Assembly: GCF_000749845.1 (NCBI RefSeq)
Contig: NZ_JQHM01000001.1
Location: 1,426,001-1,490,000, forward strand
Reading direction: 5' to 3'
Source: Pectobacterium betavasculorum
GTDB taxonomy: Bacteria > Pseudomonadota > Gammaproteobacteria > Enterobacterales > Enterobacteriaceae
DNA: 64,000 bases
A program made the translations under genes and the position numbers. Below are positions 43,369 to 60,968 of this stretch, piece by piece (position 1 is the stretch's first letter; each line of letters begins with the position of its first letter). The notes under the pieces are model-generated. The model searched no databases. It had not been told where the DNA came from and saw only the letters and a list, made by a program, of their open reading frames with translations.

Positions 43369-45238
43369 AAGCCCTTCTCCCTCTGAACCATCCCAGCAGT
43401 GCGCCCGCAACCATTAGCATGCCGCCGCCCCACACCCAGCGAACGCCGGTTTGCACATAGAAACGCATCGCATAGCGGTTTTCGCCGGTTTTCTCTCCCA
43501 TCACGGCATACCATTCTCTGATTGGCCCCCAGGCAATACCCGGTTCAATCATCTGCTGTTTGCGTGCATTGTAATAACGGCGTTCTGGGATGACGCGGGC
43601 GATCGGCGAGTCGCCACGATAAATCGCAATCACGGCCTGCTCTGCGGTGTAATTCTGCGCCGCCACTAAATCCAACTGTAAAAAATGAAATTGATAGTCA
43701 CCCAGCGTAACCTGTTCTCCCTGACCCACATTGGCGCTGATTTCCTGCTTGCTGCCCGCAGAGAACGCAATCCCCAAGGCAAACAGCGCCACTCCCGTAT
43801 GTGCTAACAGCGCTGGAAGCTGCTGGCGTAGCGCCGACAGCGGCTGTAGCCACTGCGCAGCCATCACCCAGCCGATCAGACCGGAAGCCAGCGCCACATC
43901 GTACCCATACGGCCATAAGACCAAAGTGATGACGACACCGACCGCCAGCGTCACGCCTAAACGCCAGACAGGCCAACGCGCGCTACGTTTCCAGTAGCCT
44001 CCCGCTGCGACTCCAATGAGCAACAGCATCAAGCCAGCGAAGGGCAAGAGCACGCGATTAAAATAGGGCGCGCCTACTGAGATTTTCCCCCAGCCTGCCA
44101 GTCCATAAATCATCGGATAAAGCGTGCCAAGCATGACCACCAGCGCGACGGCACTAAATAACAACAGCACCAGCAATATTGCCATTTCCCGTGACCAGCC
44201 GGAGAAACGGGCTGCGGGGTGGACAAGCTGAGCACGCCAGCCATAAACAGCCAGCGCCGCCATGCTTAAACAGGCAAACAGGATAAATAAAGGCACCGCG
44301 CGGTCATGTTCGAGGGCGAAGGCATGGACAGAAACCAGTATTCCGGAACGAACAATCAGCGTCCCCAGCAGGCATAAAATGAACGTCAACAGCGCCAATA
44401 TCAGTGACCAATGGCGGAAGATACCGCGCATTCGCGTGACAGACAGACTGTGAAGTAATGCGCTGGCCGTTAACCACGGGAGCAATGAGGCGTTTTCTAC
44501 CGGATCCCAGAACCACCATCCTCCCCAGCCCAGCTCGTTATAAGCCCACCACGACCCCAAAATGATTCCCAGCGTTAGCAGACTCCAGGCTGGCAGCGTC
44601 CAGCGCCAGCAAATCCAGGCGGCCGGAGCCGTTAACTCGCCGTGAATTAGAGCGGCTAACGCCAGTGCTGCACTCACGGTTAAACCGCCATAGCCTAGGT
44701 AGAGCAAGGGTGGATGGAGAATGAGGCCAATATGTTGCAGCATCGGGTTGAGATCCCTCCCCGCCACCGCAAGCGGGAAGAGACGCACAAAGGGATCGGA
44801 AAAAAACACAATGAATACCAGCAATGCGGTCGCAATCACCGCGAGCATCGCCAGCGTCAGCGGGAACAGATCGCTCGTCGCCTTGCGATAGCGACAGGCG
44901 AACGCGGCGCTCCAGCCGGACAAACACAGCAGCCACAGCAGCAGCGACCCTTCATGCCCGCCCCAAACCGCCGCAATTTTTAGCCCCAGCGGTAAATCAC
45001 GGTGGCTATGCTGAGCGACGTAATTAACAGAAAAATCATCCTGTGCCACGCTTAGCGTCAGCGCGACAAACGCGAACAGCACGAGACCAAACAGCACCAG
45101 CGTCCAGCACCGCGCCAGTCGGTAAGTGCCCGACCAGCGCAGAGAGTAGCCTGAAAATGTTAGCAATGCCGTGGCCACACCGACGCAAACTGCCAGTAAC
45201 AGCGCCACATACCCAAACTCTGGCAATAACAACATCAA
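43361..45238 (-). CDS. nrfE: NrfA-specific heme lyase NrfE (CcmF-like)
   Basis: The 625-residue membrane protein is a CcmF paralogue with the motif [18 protein letters not shown] and conserved histidines (ILHPPLLYLG). It is needed to attach heme to the CxxCK site of NrfA. It is longer than E. coli NrfE (552 residues) and close in length to CcmF. A second methionine at position 2 may be the real start. It lies 18 bases after nrfD. Confidence 0.93.
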   Translation of the reverse strand: MMLLLPEFGYVALLLAVCVGVATALLTFSGYSLRWSGTYRLARCWTLVLFGLVLFAFVALTLSVAQDDFSVNYVAQHSHRDLPLGLKIAAVWGGHEGSLLLWLLCLSGWSAAFACRYRKATSDLFPLTLAMLAVIATALLVFIVFFSDPFVRLFPLAVAGRDLNPMLQHIGLILHPPLLYLGYGGLTVSAALALAALIHGELTAPAAWICWRWTLPAWSLLTLGIILGSWWAYNELGWGGWWFWDPVENASLLPWLTASALLHSLSVTRMRGIFRHWSLILALLTFILCLLGTLIVRSGILVSVHAFALEHDRAVPLFILFACLSMAALAVYGWRAQLVHPAARFSGWSREMAILLVLLLFSAVALVVMLGTLYPMIYGLAGWGKISVGAPYFNRVLLPFAGLMLLLIGVAAGGYWKRSARWPVWRLGVTLAVGVVITLVLWPYGYDVALASGLIGWVMAAQWLQPLSALRQQLPALLAHTGVALFALGIAFSAGSKQEISANVGQGEQVTLGDYQFHFLQLDLVAAQNYTAEQAVIAIYRGDSPIARVIPERRYYNARKQQMIEPGIAWGPIREWYAVMGEKTGENRYAMRFYVQTGVRWVWGGGMLMVAGALLGWFRGRRAYD

Positions 45239-45256
45239 CAGGCCTCTTGCTGGAAG

Positions 45257-46219
45257 CTAGACAACGGTTAACTGCCCCGCATAGAGGATAAAGAAGCGCA
45301 GCAGCAAAACGCCTACTAAACTCATGCCGCAGACCGCCAGCACCCCATAGGGTGAATGCTGACGGTTAGCCCACGACTTGAGCAGCAAGGGAATGACTAA
45401 TCCAACCCCTACCACACCCAGCCAGAACCACACGGCCCAGAATCCACCACCCAACGCAGCCACTAACGCCCGCTGCTTCCCATCATCCCCCAAAGCAAGG
45501 CCAATAAAGAACGCGAACAGCAAGAAGATCTCTAGCCACACGACCGGCGTTTCGACGCGATGAACAAAGTGCGCCTCGTCGCTATGCGGATTGCGACGAT
45601 AGCGGCAGGTCATAGCGATCAGCGCCACTGCGGCACCGGAGGACACCCCCGAAAACAGGAATAACGCGGGCAGAATCGGGTTATTCAGCAGCGGGTAGGT
45701 CTTCAGCGCGGAGAGTAAAAATCCGGTGTAAGCCCCTAACATCACCGCAAGCAGTAACATCACGATATCCAGCGATTTCTGCATCGGTGCCAGCCAGCCG
45801 AGCACCTTGGGGAAGAGAGTCAGCTTCGGCAGCCAGCGCTGTTGCAGTACAATAGCCTGCTCGCTAAAAATATTGACCAGCCAGACTGCCAGCGCCGCCA
45901 TGTAAACCTGAAACAGCATCACCCCAACCGACATCACCGAGGTAAAACTGTAATGGAACATCAGCTTCCAGAACGTCCAGGGGCGCGTCAGGTGGAAGAC
46001 CAGAATCAGCAATCCGAAAATGATGGTGCACGGCGCGAGAATAAGCGTGGTGCGCATTAGCGTACTGTCTGCGGTGGCCTGTTCGGGATGGTAGCGCCGC
46101 AGTAGGGCCGACAGCGTCACCAGACCCGCAGAAATACCCACCAGGAACAGGTAAATCGCAATCGGCCAGTCCCAGACTAACGAATCAAAATGGAATGCGC
46201 TTGAAGACACCGGCGTCAT
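45257..46219 (-). CDS. nrfD: Quinol dehydrogenase membrane subunit NrfD
   Basis: The 320-residue protein has about eight membrane helices and belongs to the NrfD/PsrC family (FDSLVWDWPIAIYLFLVGISAG near the start). It oxidises menaquinol and passes electrons through NrfC to NrfB. The start overlaps the nrfC stop by 4 bases. Confidence 0.94.
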   Translation of the reverse strand: MTPVSSSAFHFDSLVWDWPIAIYLFLVGISAGLVTLSALLRRYHPEQATADSTLMRTTLILAPCTIIFGLLILVFHLTRPWTFWKLMFHYSFTSVMSVGVMLFQVYMAALAVWLVNIFSEQAIVLQQRWLPKLTLFPKVLGWLAPMQKSLDIVMLLLAVMLGAYTGFLLSALKTYPLLNNPILPALFLFSGVSSGAAVALIAMTCRYRRNPHSDEAHFVHRVETPVVWLEIFLLFAFFIGLALGDDGKQRALVAALGGGFWAVWFWLGVVGVGLVIPLLLKSWANRQHSPYGVLAVCGMSLVGVLLLRFFILYAGQLTVV

Positions 46220-46887
46220 TGATGAACCTCCCCGTATTTAAACGGTACGCGATAAACCTTAGGACGAGTGCCGAGCGCGATTTTGTAGCGATAGGTCGGC
46301 TGTTGACGAAGCAGGCGGGAAATTTCGCTGTCAGGATCGTCAAGATTACCAAACGTCAGCGCATTCGTCGGACAAGACAACACACAGGCAGGCAGTTTTC
46401 CGGCTTTCAGATTGGTCTTGCGGCAAAAATCACACTTATCCGCCGTTTTCGTCTTCGGATGAATAAAGCGCACCTGATAAGGGCAGGCCGCAATACAGTA
46501 TTGGCACCCTACGCACAGGTCGGGATCCACATCTACAATGCCGCTTGCCGCATCACGATACGACGCACCAGTAGGGCACACGTCAACGCAGGGGGAATTC
46601 TCACAGTGCTGACAGGAGTGACGGAAAAAGCGATATTTCACGTCTGGGAATGTCCCAATCGGTTCGCTGCGAATGATCGTCAGACGCGATACCCCCTCCG
46701 GCACCTGATTGACCTCACGACAGGCATCCATGCACGCCGTACAGCCGATACAGAGCGATTCATCGTGGATCATGCCGTAGCGGACGCCGTTAACGTTCAG
46801 CGTCTGTGCAACGACCTGCCCCGCCGCACTGGTGATGGCGATCAGCCCTCCCATACGGGCAAGAAATTGACGACGAGAGCAACTCAT
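46216..46887 (-). CDS. nrfC: Ferredoxin-like electron-transfer subunit NrfC
   Basis: The 223-residue protein starts with a Tat signal ([17 protein letters not shown]). It has four 4Fe-4S cluster motifs of the DmsB type: [39 protein letters not shown] and CDFCRKTNL with later cysteines. It is the periplasmic iron-sulfur partner of NrfD. It overlaps nrfB by 4 bases. Confidence 0.95.
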   Translation of the reverse strand: MSCSRRQFLARMGGLIAITSAAGQVVAQTLNVNGVRYGMIHDESLCIGCTACMDACREVNQVPEGVSRLTIIRSEPIGTFPDVKYRFFRHSCQHCENSPCVDVCPTGASYRDAASGIVDVDPDLCVGCQYCIAACPYQVRFIHPKTKTADKCDFCRKTNLKAGKLPACVLSCPTNALTFGNLDDPDSEISRLLRQQPTYRYKIALGTRPKVYRVPFKYGEVHQ

Positions 46888-47453
46888 GGCTGCCTCTTAT
46901 TACCCAGATGCACTGAGGCTGGGTTGAAGTCTGGGTTATTACGCTGATCGCTATGGCAATCCACGCACAGTTTGATGCGACTCTTGTCGTTCAGCGTCTG
47001 CATACTGTCCTGCGTGGGGTGCAGTTGATGGCAGCTGGCACACGCCACTTTCGTCACATGCACATCGTGTGGCCAAAACGCTTTCTGTAACTGCTCCGGC
47101 GCATGGCATGACATACAGACGCTGTTCTGTTCTTCCACCTTATACATCGGGAAGTTAAAGCGCATGACATCTTTAACGCCTTCGCGGTGTAGTAGTGACG
47201 GCTTGCCGTGACAGTTCGTGCAGGTCAGCTGTTGTTGATTATGCGGGTTGACGGCGGTGGCATGCTTGCCTTGCATGCCATCCTCTTCCGGTTTATGGCA
47301 CTGTAGACAAGCCTCATCGGGATTGCGCTGCGGCATGACCTCCCACCGCTCTCCTTTTTCCGCCTGAGGTGCGGGCTGCGTCAGCCCTGGCAATGCCCAA
47401 AGCATGCCTGATACCAGCACCCCGGCAGTCAATAACGAACGTAATACGCTCAT
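46884..47453 (-). CDS. nrfB: Pentaheme cytochrome c NrfB
   Basis: ATG 47453 with GGAG five bases before it gives 189 residues; a GTG two codons upstream is also open. A signal peptide ([20 protein letters not shown]) precedes five CxxCH sites: CLQCH, CTNCH, CMSCH, CASCH and CVDCH. It carries electrons from NrfC/NrfD to NrfA. It lies 48 bases after nrfA. Confidence 0.95.
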   Translation of the reverse strand: MSVLRSLLTAGVLVSGMLWALPGLTQPAPQAEKGERWEVMPQRNPDEACLQCHKPEEDGMQGKHATAVNPHNQQQLTCTNCHGKPSLLHREGVKDVMRFNFPMYKVEEQNSVCMSCHAPEQLQKAFWPHDVHVTKVACASCHQLHPTQDSMQTLNDKSRIKLCVDCHSDQRNNPDFNPASVHLGNKRQP

Positions 47454-47501
47454 ATCCACTCCACTTTATGATCGCCCGCGTCCACGGGCGATGAGGGGTT
47501 A

Positions 47502-48920
47502 TTAGTTCAGTCGTCCAGCTTTACGCGCTTGCTCATCCCACTGCGGCACTACCGTATTCAGGAAATCCTGTTTTTCGGCGTTGATTTGCTGCATGTTGAG
47601 ACCAATCGCCTGTTGCGCTTTCTCTTTCGTCGAGATATCCGGCAACTTGACTTCCCCTGTCACACCTTTCTGTGCCAATAGGCGCACCAGTTTGGTTCTC
47701 GCCTCGGCAGATTTGCTCAGCGAGGTGCCAAGCATCCGTAAGCCTTCATCCGGCGCATGCATATGAATGCCGTGAGACGCCACTGCCAAATCCCAGCGCC
47801 ACTGTGCATGGCGGATATCCATCAGAATCGGCTGCATGTCTGCTTCGGTTGCACCGGCATCCCAGGCCGCTTTGGCCTCAAAATGCGCGTGAACCAGTTG
47901 CTCCTCTGCTTTCAGTTTCAATTCCTGAATCGCCGTTTTGCGTTCAGCGACAACTGCCTGCATTGCCGCTTTATCCTGCGTATGGCAATTGGTGCAGGTT
48001 TCGCCGTAGTTATCGAAGGGGTTACCTATCTTGTGATCGGTGTACAGCTTGCCATCTGCGTTTTTCACTTTCGGCATATGGCAGTCGATACAGGTCACGT
48101 TGTTTTTACCGTGGATACCAACGCTCCAGGTTTCATACTCTGGATGTTGGGCTTTCAGCATCGGTGCACGGGAAAGGGTGTTAGTCCAGTCGGAGAAGGA
48201 AATGGCGTCATAGTATTTCTCCATGTCTTCGACTTTCGTGCCGTTATCCCATGGGAATTTCACCGCTTTATCTTTGCCAGAAAAATAATACTCAACGTGA
48301 CATTGTCCACAGACCATGGACTGCTGTCCGAACCGACTGGCGTTATCAAACGGTTTGCCAATCGCCTCCATTGCGCGCTCCGCGTAAGGACGGGACAGCG
48401 TCAGCGCGGGTTTGCCCTGAGCAAAATCCGGGGATGCGGTATCATGGCAATCTGCACAGCCGAGATCGTTAGTAATCTCCGGTCCGCCGCGCGCCCATTT
48501 GCCTTTGAAGTAGCCTTCCTCGCCTTCCTGTTGGATCAATCGGGCGACGTCCGGGCTTTTACAACTCCAGCACGCCATTGGCAGAGGACCATCTTCCGCC
48601 GTCTTCGGTGCGCCGGTGCGTAGCGTTTCACGCACGTCCGTTAACGCATAAGCATGGCCGCGCGGCTTATTATAGTCTCTGGAAAAAGGGTAACCCGCCC
48701 AGAGGATCACCATATAGGGATCTTCTGCCAGCGCATCGTGGCGCTCAGACTGTTCGCCGGTCGCTTTCCACGAGTTGAACTGATCGGGGTGTTGATTGAT
48801 GAATACCGAGTTTCTTGCCTCTATCGGGGCGGGAGAAGGAGACGCCGGAACATCCGCCGAATAGGCTGGCATCATTAGAAAGAGACTGGCTACCATGCCC
48901 CACAGATAGGAGATTGACAT
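47502..48920 (-). CDS. nrfA: Ammonia-forming cytochrome c nitrite reductase NrfA
   Basis: The frame is open from 48935, but ATG 48920 has AGGA before it and starts a clean signal peptide ([22 protein letters not shown]). The mature enzyme has the active-site heme motif CWSCK and four CxxCH sites: CADCH, CGQCH, CIDCH and CTNCH. Catalytic text such as [10 protein letters not shown] and IASHGIHMH-like ([11 protein letters not shown]) is conserved with E. coli. It reduces nitrite to ammonium with six electrons in the periplasm. It leads nrfABCDEFG. Confidence 0.97.
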   Translation of the reverse strand: MSISYLWGMVASLFLMMPAYSADVPASPSPAPIEARNSVFINQHPDQFNSWKATGEQSERHDALAEDPYMVILWAGYPFSRDYNKPRGHAYALTDVRETLRTGAPKTAEDGPLPMACWSCKSPDVARLIQQEGEEGYFKGKWARGGPEITNDLGCADCHDTASPDFAQGKPALTLSRPYAERAMEAIGKPFDNASRFGQQSMVCGQCHVEYYFSGKDKAVKFPWDNGTKVEDMEKYYDAISFSDWTNTLSRAPMLKAQHPEYETWSVGIHGKNNVTCIDCHMPKVKNADGKLYTDHKIGNPFDNYGETCTNCHTQDKAAMQAVVAERKTAIQELKLKAEEQLVHAHFEAKAAWDAGATEADMQPILMDIRHAQWRWDLAVASHGIHMHAPDEGLRMLGTSLSKSAEARTKLVRLLAQKGVTGEVKLPDISTKEKAQQAIGLNMQQINAEKQDFLNTVVPQWDEQARKAGRLN

Positions 48921-49028
48921 GCTTATCCTGACCATGCGTTTGTGTCCACATTAAGCCGCCTGCTGGCGGTCATTTTAGTTATCCATTCGACAGAAACCAC
49001 ACCAACTGTCGTGACATTGCTCTCCCTA

Positions 49029-49085
49029 TGAATAGCAAAAAGATGCATTTAAAATATTGTTTTCGATCAAAGGTAAAGAGAAGTA
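49029..49085 (-). promoter_or_regulatory. FNR-type promoter of nrfA with NarP heptamer
   Basis: On the minus strand TTGATCGAAAACAA (49070-49057) matches the FNR consensus at 9 of 10 defined bases. A -10 box TATTCA (49034-49029) lies so that the FNR centre would be close to -41.5 from a start near 49022, the class II arrangement known for E. coli nrfA. The heptamer TACTTCT (49085-49079), a perfect NarL/NarP half-site, lies upstream. Together they suggest anaerobic, nitrite-controlled expression. Confidence 0.62.
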
Positions 49086-49374
49086 ATGAATGGTATCGAA
49101 AGTTATATGAGGATTGTCTCAGTCGCGGAGGGGCGGGAATCGCCAAAATAAGACAAGGGACTTGAAAATTGCAGGCTTAAAAATTATGAGCTTAAACACT
49201 GTCAGCTTCGGCATCAAGGTATGTGGCGCGAGCGCTGGGATGAGTGTTCATGTCAGAAATTCATCCCAGTGTGTTTTCTGATAAAACGCGGCGTAAGGCA
49301 TCCCCGCGGGAATGTATTACCGTGAACGGTCTAAATCCACGCTTGAGTAAGCGGAATTAACCCTTCGGGAATTT
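49086..49374. other. Non-coding interval upstream of nrfA
   Basis: This stretch has no credible gene. It contains one clear hairpin at 49235-49269 (CTGGGATGA pairing with TCATCCCAG, 17-base loop), followed on the plus strand by TGTGTTTTC, and a small CCC-TTC-GGG hairpin near 49355 just after the nucleoside-hydrolase-like gene. Either could end transcription. I see no further structure. Confidence 0.5.
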
Positions 49375-50388
49375 TTATTTTCCCTGACCATAAGCCAATG
49401 CCAACTTGGCGTAAAAATCTTCCAGCGTGAAGCGGGCATCAACCGCGTTATACACCCGAATTTGGCGCGCATTGTCCTGAGGCGCATAGGTCAGATCGTC
49501 GTTTAACTGTGGCGCGTTAATCAGCGTGTAGTGATATTCGTGGTCATCCAGCAACAAAGAAACCGCGGGATTATCACCCAATACCCAAACTTCACTTTTC
49601 GGCCAGGGAACATCTTTGATAGTTTCGGAAATCGCACGATTAAACTCGATGAGTTGTTGCCACAGATACTCCCCGACTTTCCCTTGCGGCTTCACGCGCA
49701 CCGCCAGTTCAGACAGCGAGACGCGCACGGACATATAAACATTGTGCGGAACCTGCCACAACGGTATCTGGGATTTGAATACGCTGTTCGCCGCCACCGG
49801 ATCGTTGAACATATTGTATTCCCAGCCGCCTTTCGGATAAGGCATGCCGCCAATCCACACTACCGTCATTTTACTGGTGATCTTCGGTTCAGCCTGAAGC
49901 GCAGCAGCAATATCCGTAATCGGCCCCATAACTAACACAAATAACGGATGCGGATTGTCTTTTAACGCCTCCTTGATGAGCATCTGCGCCCCTTCGCTCA
50001 ACGCAGGCGCACCACCGTCAGCTTTCAGTGCCTGCGTCGCACCGCGATAAACAGGAATGTCAGTCTTTCCCATCACATTCATCAGGCGCTGAAGCTCGTG
50101 GTAGCTTTCCATCATGCTATTTTCGCCATCACGTTTCATCAGCGATGCGGTACGGGAGTAATGGGCGGCAATCAGTCCTTTCACCTGCATCGTCGGCGTC
50201 AGCACTGCATGGGCAACGGCAAAATCATCGTCAGCCTCGTTTTTAGCATCGGCACTGATAATGACGCGAATCTGTTTATGATCGGCTACATCAAAAAGTG
50301 AAGTTTGAGCCTGAGCGTCGAACGCGCTGAGGAAAGGTAATGCCACGATCACCATGGCAAACCGAGCAAAATATCTGTAGATAAACAT
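49375..50388 (-). CDS. Exported nucleoside-hydrolase-like protein
   Basis: The 337-residue protein has a signal peptide (RYFARFAMVIVALPFLSAFDAQAQ). The rest follows the inosine-uridine nucleoside hydrolase fold: IRVIISADAKNEADDDFAVAHAVL at the metal/ribose site, FVLVMGPITDIAAAL, VWIGG and a late GDNPAVSLLLDD. The usual N-terminal DxDxxxDD site reads DAKNEADDD here, so substrate or activity may differ from classical hydrolases. It might release free bases from nucleosides, or act on another glycoside, in the periplasm. It stands 106 bases from the esterase gene, in the same direction. Confidence 0.72.
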   Translation of the reverse strand: MFIYRYFARFAMVIVALPFLSAFDAQAQTSLFDVADHKQIRVIISADAKNEADDDFAVAHAVLTPTMQVKGLIAAHYSRTASLMKRDGENSMMESYHELQRLMNVMGKTDIPVYRGATQALKADGGAPALSEGAQMLIKEALKDNPHPLFVLVMGPITDIAAALQAEPKITSKMTVVWIGGMPYPKGGWEYNMFNDPVAANSVFKSQIPLWQVPHNVYMSVRVSLSELAVRVKPQGKVGEYLWQQLIEFNRAISETIKDVPWPKSEVWVLGDNPAVSLLLDDHEYHYTLINAPQLNDDLTYAPQDNARQIRVYNAVDARFTLEDFYAKLALAYGQGK

Positions 50389-50494
50389 GATTATCCTTAA
50401 CTGTGCTGGGCAGTCGTTGATATGGCAGCCCAGCGATTCAGGCTGCCATCACAGAAAGCGAGCATGCGGATATTCAACCCGCAGCACGAAGACA

Positions 50495-51724
<1,230 letters not shown>

Positions 51725-51771
51725 CTAAATGTGACGACACCACCGTAGTAGTGCCGACGTGATGATAGGTA

Positions 51772-53573
<1,802 letters not shown>

Positions 53574-53605
53574 TTAATTTTTCGGCCATCTTTCCCATGG
53601 GGTGT

Positions 53606-53656
53606 AAAAAATAAACTTCGCATTCATTCCAGACCTTCTTTCTTAGAATGAATGCG
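53606..53656 (-). terminator. Terminator after the 6-phospho-beta-glucosidase gene
   Basis: On the minus strand CGCATTCATTC pairs with GAATGAATGCG around a 16-base loop and is followed by AAGTTTATTTTTTA. It begins 25 bases after the glucosidase stop and ends the bglGFA unit, so the porin gene is transcribed separately. Confidence 0.7.
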
Positions 53657-53680
53657 TAAGTGACGTATCAATACGCTGAT

Positions 53681-57015
<3,335 letters not shown>

Positions 57016-57078
57016 CTATCCTTAATGCTAAACAGACTTAATTATCAATAATTTAAGATTGCCATTTCTGTTTGAGAC

Positions 57079-57161
57079 AAAAAAAAACCTAAATCGCTTT
57101 TCCCAATAAACATTGAGAAAACGATTTAGGTTTTGCCTGCCTGGACTGACAGTAACAATCC
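57079..57161 (-). promoter_or_regulatory. RAT antiterminator site and terminator between bglG and bglF
   Basis: On the minus strand GGATTGTTACTG...GCAGGCAAAACC (57161-57129) is the RNA target of BglG-family antiterminators. It overlaps the upstream arm of a terminator whose stem is ACCTAAATCG/CGATTTAGGT, followed by nine T residues. Binding of active BglG to the RAT hairpin would block the terminator and allow bglF-bglA transcription. Confidence 0.92.
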
Positions 57162-57314
57162 TAATTCTTTGTCAGCACAACTCATGCACCGACAATAAAA
57201 ACCACTTCATCTGATAATTTACTTTCCTCATATTCTATTCTTTCACTTTCATCGTAAGCAAGTGATTTATCTTGCCACACTACTATTTTGTGACAGAAAG
57301 CAAATTAACAGAAA

Positions 57315-58181
<867 letters not shown>

Positions 58182-58195
58182 TCAAACCCTGGAAA

Positions 58196-58261
58196 CAAAA
58201 AAACCAGACACTCGTAGCAAGAACGAGCATCTGGTTTTGCCTGCTTACGCAGTAACAATCC
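58196..58261 (-). promoter_or_regulatory. RAT antiterminator site and terminator upstream of bglG
   Basis: The minus strand reads GGATTGTTACTGCGTAAGCAGGCAAAACC (split here as RAT 58261-58233). It overlaps the left arm of a terminator with stem CCAGATGCTCG/CGAGTGTCTGG and a run of seven T. It is the leader site of the bgl operon and gives autoregulation by BglG, as in E. coli. Confidence 0.92.
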
Positions 58262-58537
58262 GCAATGGCTGGTAAACTACCATCTGCATTCATCTTCTCA
58301 AGGAGCATGACACAAAAACGTGATACGGATCGACAGAAAAACATGTCGCTCACACGTGTTTTCTTTGTTTATAGTCGGCGATTACTAGAATCAACAACTT
58401 GCCATCACACGCGGTAATACCGTACTTAATACGGAGGATTTTTTAGGCAGTTGCGCAACAGAGTTAGGCAAAAACACCAAATCGCACAGTTTTTGCGTAA
58501 ACGCGACAAAATATTCAACTTGATACCTTTTGCCACC
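58262..58537. other. Intergenic region between bgl leader and pykF promoter
   Basis: About 275 bases without a gene. It should hold the leftward bgl promoter, but no strong -10/-35 pair is evident. An imperfect hairpin CCGTA-CTTAA-TACGG (58420-58434) followed by AGGATTTTTT may be a weak terminator on the plus strand. TCACA at 58350-58354 is only one half of a CRP site. I see nothing else. Confidence 0.4.
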
Positions 58538-58597
58538 TTGTTTCTCGGCGCTTAATAACTATAATACGGAACGTCGTTTCAATTGAATGGTTTCAGC
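58538..58597 (+). promoter_or_regulatory. pykF promoter with Cra (FruR) operator
   Basis: TTGTTT (58538-58543) and a perfect TATAAT (58560-58565) are 16 bases apart. Just downstream, TGAATGGTTTCAGC (58584-58597) reads on the other strand as GCTGAAACCATTCA, fitting the Cra consensus with a strong TGAAAC half. Cra represses glycolytic genes such as pykF in E. coli. The likely start is near 58572, leaving a leader of about 250 bases before the pykF ATG. Confidence 0.68.
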
Positions 58598-58822
58598 TAA
58601 ACAACGTGCCACTATCAATAATAGTATTATCAACGGCATCGCCAACGCGAATCTCCGCTAATCTCATGCGACGAGCGGCTGCGTACTCCATTACCCATTC
58701 GCTACGACCATCTATACTTACCTCTTTACGCTGTTTCCTCACACATTCTTTCCAGCGGCTTGTCCCACATCGCCACTGGTTCACTCGTTTTTTTATCCAT
58801 CACAACTTGTAGAAACTATCTT

Positions 58823-60235
58823 ATGAAAAAGACAAAAATTGTTTGTACCATCGGGCCGAAAACAGAGTCGGAAGAAGTGCTTGGCAACCTGCTGTCTGCG
58901 GGCATGAATGTTATGCGCCTGAATTTCTCTCACGGAGATTACGCAGAACATGGTCAACGCATCAAGAATCTGCGTGCCGTCATTGAAAAGACGGGTCAGC
59001 AAGCGGCTATCCTGCTTGACACCAAAGGCCCAGAAATCCGCACCATGAAGCTGGAAAACGGCGCTGATGTAACCCTGGCCGCTGGTCAAACGTTCACCTT
59101 CACCACCGATCAGAGCATCGTGGGTAACAAAGATCGCGTCGCAGTCACTTATGCTGGATTCACCGAAGACCTCAGCGTGGGCAACACCGTTCTGGTTGAT
59201 GACGGTTTGATCGGTATGCAGGTTACCGCGATCAACGGTAACGACGTCGTTTGTAAGGTGCTGAACAATGGCGATCTGGGCGAGAATAAAGGTGTTAACC
59301 TGCCAGGCGTTTCCATCCAACTGCCTGCTCTGGCTGAAAAAGACAAACGCGACCTGATTTTCGGTTGCGAACAAGGCGTCGACTTCGTCGCAGCGTCCTT
59401 TATTCGTAAACGTTCCGACGTTGAAGAAATTCGCGCTCACCTGAAATCACACGGTGGTGAGCACATTCAGATCATTTCCAAAATCGAAAATCAGGAAGGC
59501 CTGAACAATTTCGACGAAATTCTGGAAGCATCCGACGGCATCATGGTTGCCCGTGGCGACCTGGGCGTTGAAATCCCAGTTGAAGAAGTGATTTTTGCAC
59601 AGAAAATGATGATCGAAAAATGTAACCTGGCACGTAAAGTGGTTATCACCGCGACGCAAATGCTGGATTCAATGATCAAGAACCCACGTCCTACCCGCGC
59701 TGAAGCGGGTGACGTGGCGAACGCCATCATCGACGGGACCGATGCCGTTATGCTGTCTGGCGAAAGTGCGAAAGGTAAATATCCGCTGGAATCCGTTACG
59801 ATTATGGCAACGATCTGTCAGCGCACCGATTCCGTGATGAAAAGCCGTCTGGATACCATCAAGACGCCAGGAATACTGCGTATTACTGAAGCTGTTTGTC
59901 GTGGTGCGGTAGAAACCGCAGAAAAACTGGATGCACCGCTGATTGTCGTTGCGACCAGCGGCGGCAAGTCAGCCAAATCTATCCGTAAATACTTCCCGAA
60001 TGCCCGCATTCTGGCGCTGACGACTAACGAAGTCACCGCGCGCCAGCTTCTGCTGAGCAAAGGCATTGATACGCTGCTGGTGAAGGAAATCGCTTCTACC
60101 GATGATTTCTACCGCATTGGTAAAGAAGCGGCGCTGAAGACCGGTCATGCGCAAGCAGGTGATGTTGTGGTGATGGTATCTGGTGCACTGGTTTCCAGCG
60201 GCACAACCAACACCGCTTCCGTACATCGCCTCTGA
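58823..60235 (+). CDS. pykF: Pyruvate kinase I
   Basis: ATG 58823 ([19 protein letters not shown]) matches the E. coli start; the protein is 470 residues. Motifs are complete: [20 protein letters not shown], the active-site [30 protein letters not shown] and the fructose-1,6-bisphosphate domain to ASVHRL. It converts phosphoenolpyruvate and ADP to pyruvate and ATP. The start is preceded by a 250-base leader. The strand direction is opposite to bglG. Confidence 0.97.
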   Translation: MKKTKIVCTIGPKTESEEVLGNLLSAGMNVMRLNFSHGDYAEHGQRIKNLRAVIEKTGQQAAILLDTKGPEIRTMKLENGADVTLAAGQTFTFTTDQSIVGNKDRVAVTYAGFTEDLSVGNTVLVDDGLIGMQVTAINGNDVVCKVLNNGDLGENKGVNLPGVSIQLPALAEKDKRDLIFGCEQGVDFVAASFIRKRSDVEEIRAHLKSHGGEHIQIISKIENQEGLNNFDEILEASDGIMVARGDLGVEIPVEEVIFAQKMMIEKCNLARKVVITATQMLDSMIKNPRPTRAEAGDVANAIIDGTDAVMLSGESAKGKYPLESVTIMATICQRTDSVMKSRLDTIKTPGILRITEAVCRGAVETAEKLDAPLIVVATSGGKSAKSIRKYFPNARILALTTNEVTARQLLLSKGIDTLLVKEIASTDDFYRIGKEAALKTGHAQAGDVVVMVSGALVSSGTTNTASVHRL

Positions 60236-60254
60236 TCTCAACACTCAGATCGAT

Positions 60255-60280
60255 AAAAGCGCCTTAATGGCGCTTTTTTT
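60255..60280 (+). terminator. pykF terminator
   Basis: AAAAGCGCC pairs with GGCGCTTTT around TTAAT and is followed by a T run. It begins 19 bases after the pykF stop. Confidence 0.9.
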
Positions 60281-60469
60281 ATATTCTGAAACGACTTTCT
60301 ACAGCGCGATAACCTAATTAATGCGTTTGCATAACACGCCATTTTAATAGCCTAAAACCTCAGAGTTATCCGATAAAAATAGCACTGTTTTCCTTACTTT
60401 TTTAATGAATAGGTAAAACTCGCTGTTTCTTTGAGCGAACGATCAAAATTAAGCATGTTCTCATCAAAA

Positions 60470-60785
<316 letters not shown>

Positions 60786-60804
60786 TCGAGCTGGTTAAGT
60801 AGTG

Positions 60805-60834
60805 AAAATGGCGCACAATGTGCGCCATTTTTTT
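60805..60834 (+). terminator. lpp terminator
   Basis: AAAATGGCGCACA pairs with TGTGCGCCATTTT and a T run follows. It lies 20 bases after the lpp stop. Confidence 0.9.
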
Positions 60835-60968
60835 GCCTTTGTTTTATCAATAAATCGCTGTACCAAACGTTTTATTCTATCAGTAGTTCTGTTCCATCGA
60901 CCTTCGCTTTCATCCCTCTTCCACGTTTTCTGCCGTCACTATCCTTCCGTCCGATCTCTGAACCAGCA

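Noticed and set aside
46195-46947. 250-codon plus-strand frame opposite nrfC
   Set aside because: Antisense shadow of nrfC, which has complete 4Fe-4S motifs.
47757-48623. 288-codon plus-strand frame opposite nrfA
   Set aside because: Antisense shadow of nrfA, which has all five heme motifs.
58339-58354. CRP site for the bgl promoter
   Set aside because: Only one half (TCACA) fits; the other half does not, so I do not list it as a site.
58593-58784. 63-codon minus-strand frame in the pykF leader
   Set aside because: No ribosome site, and it lies between a promoter and the pykF start. Low-quality composition; more likely an RNA leader.
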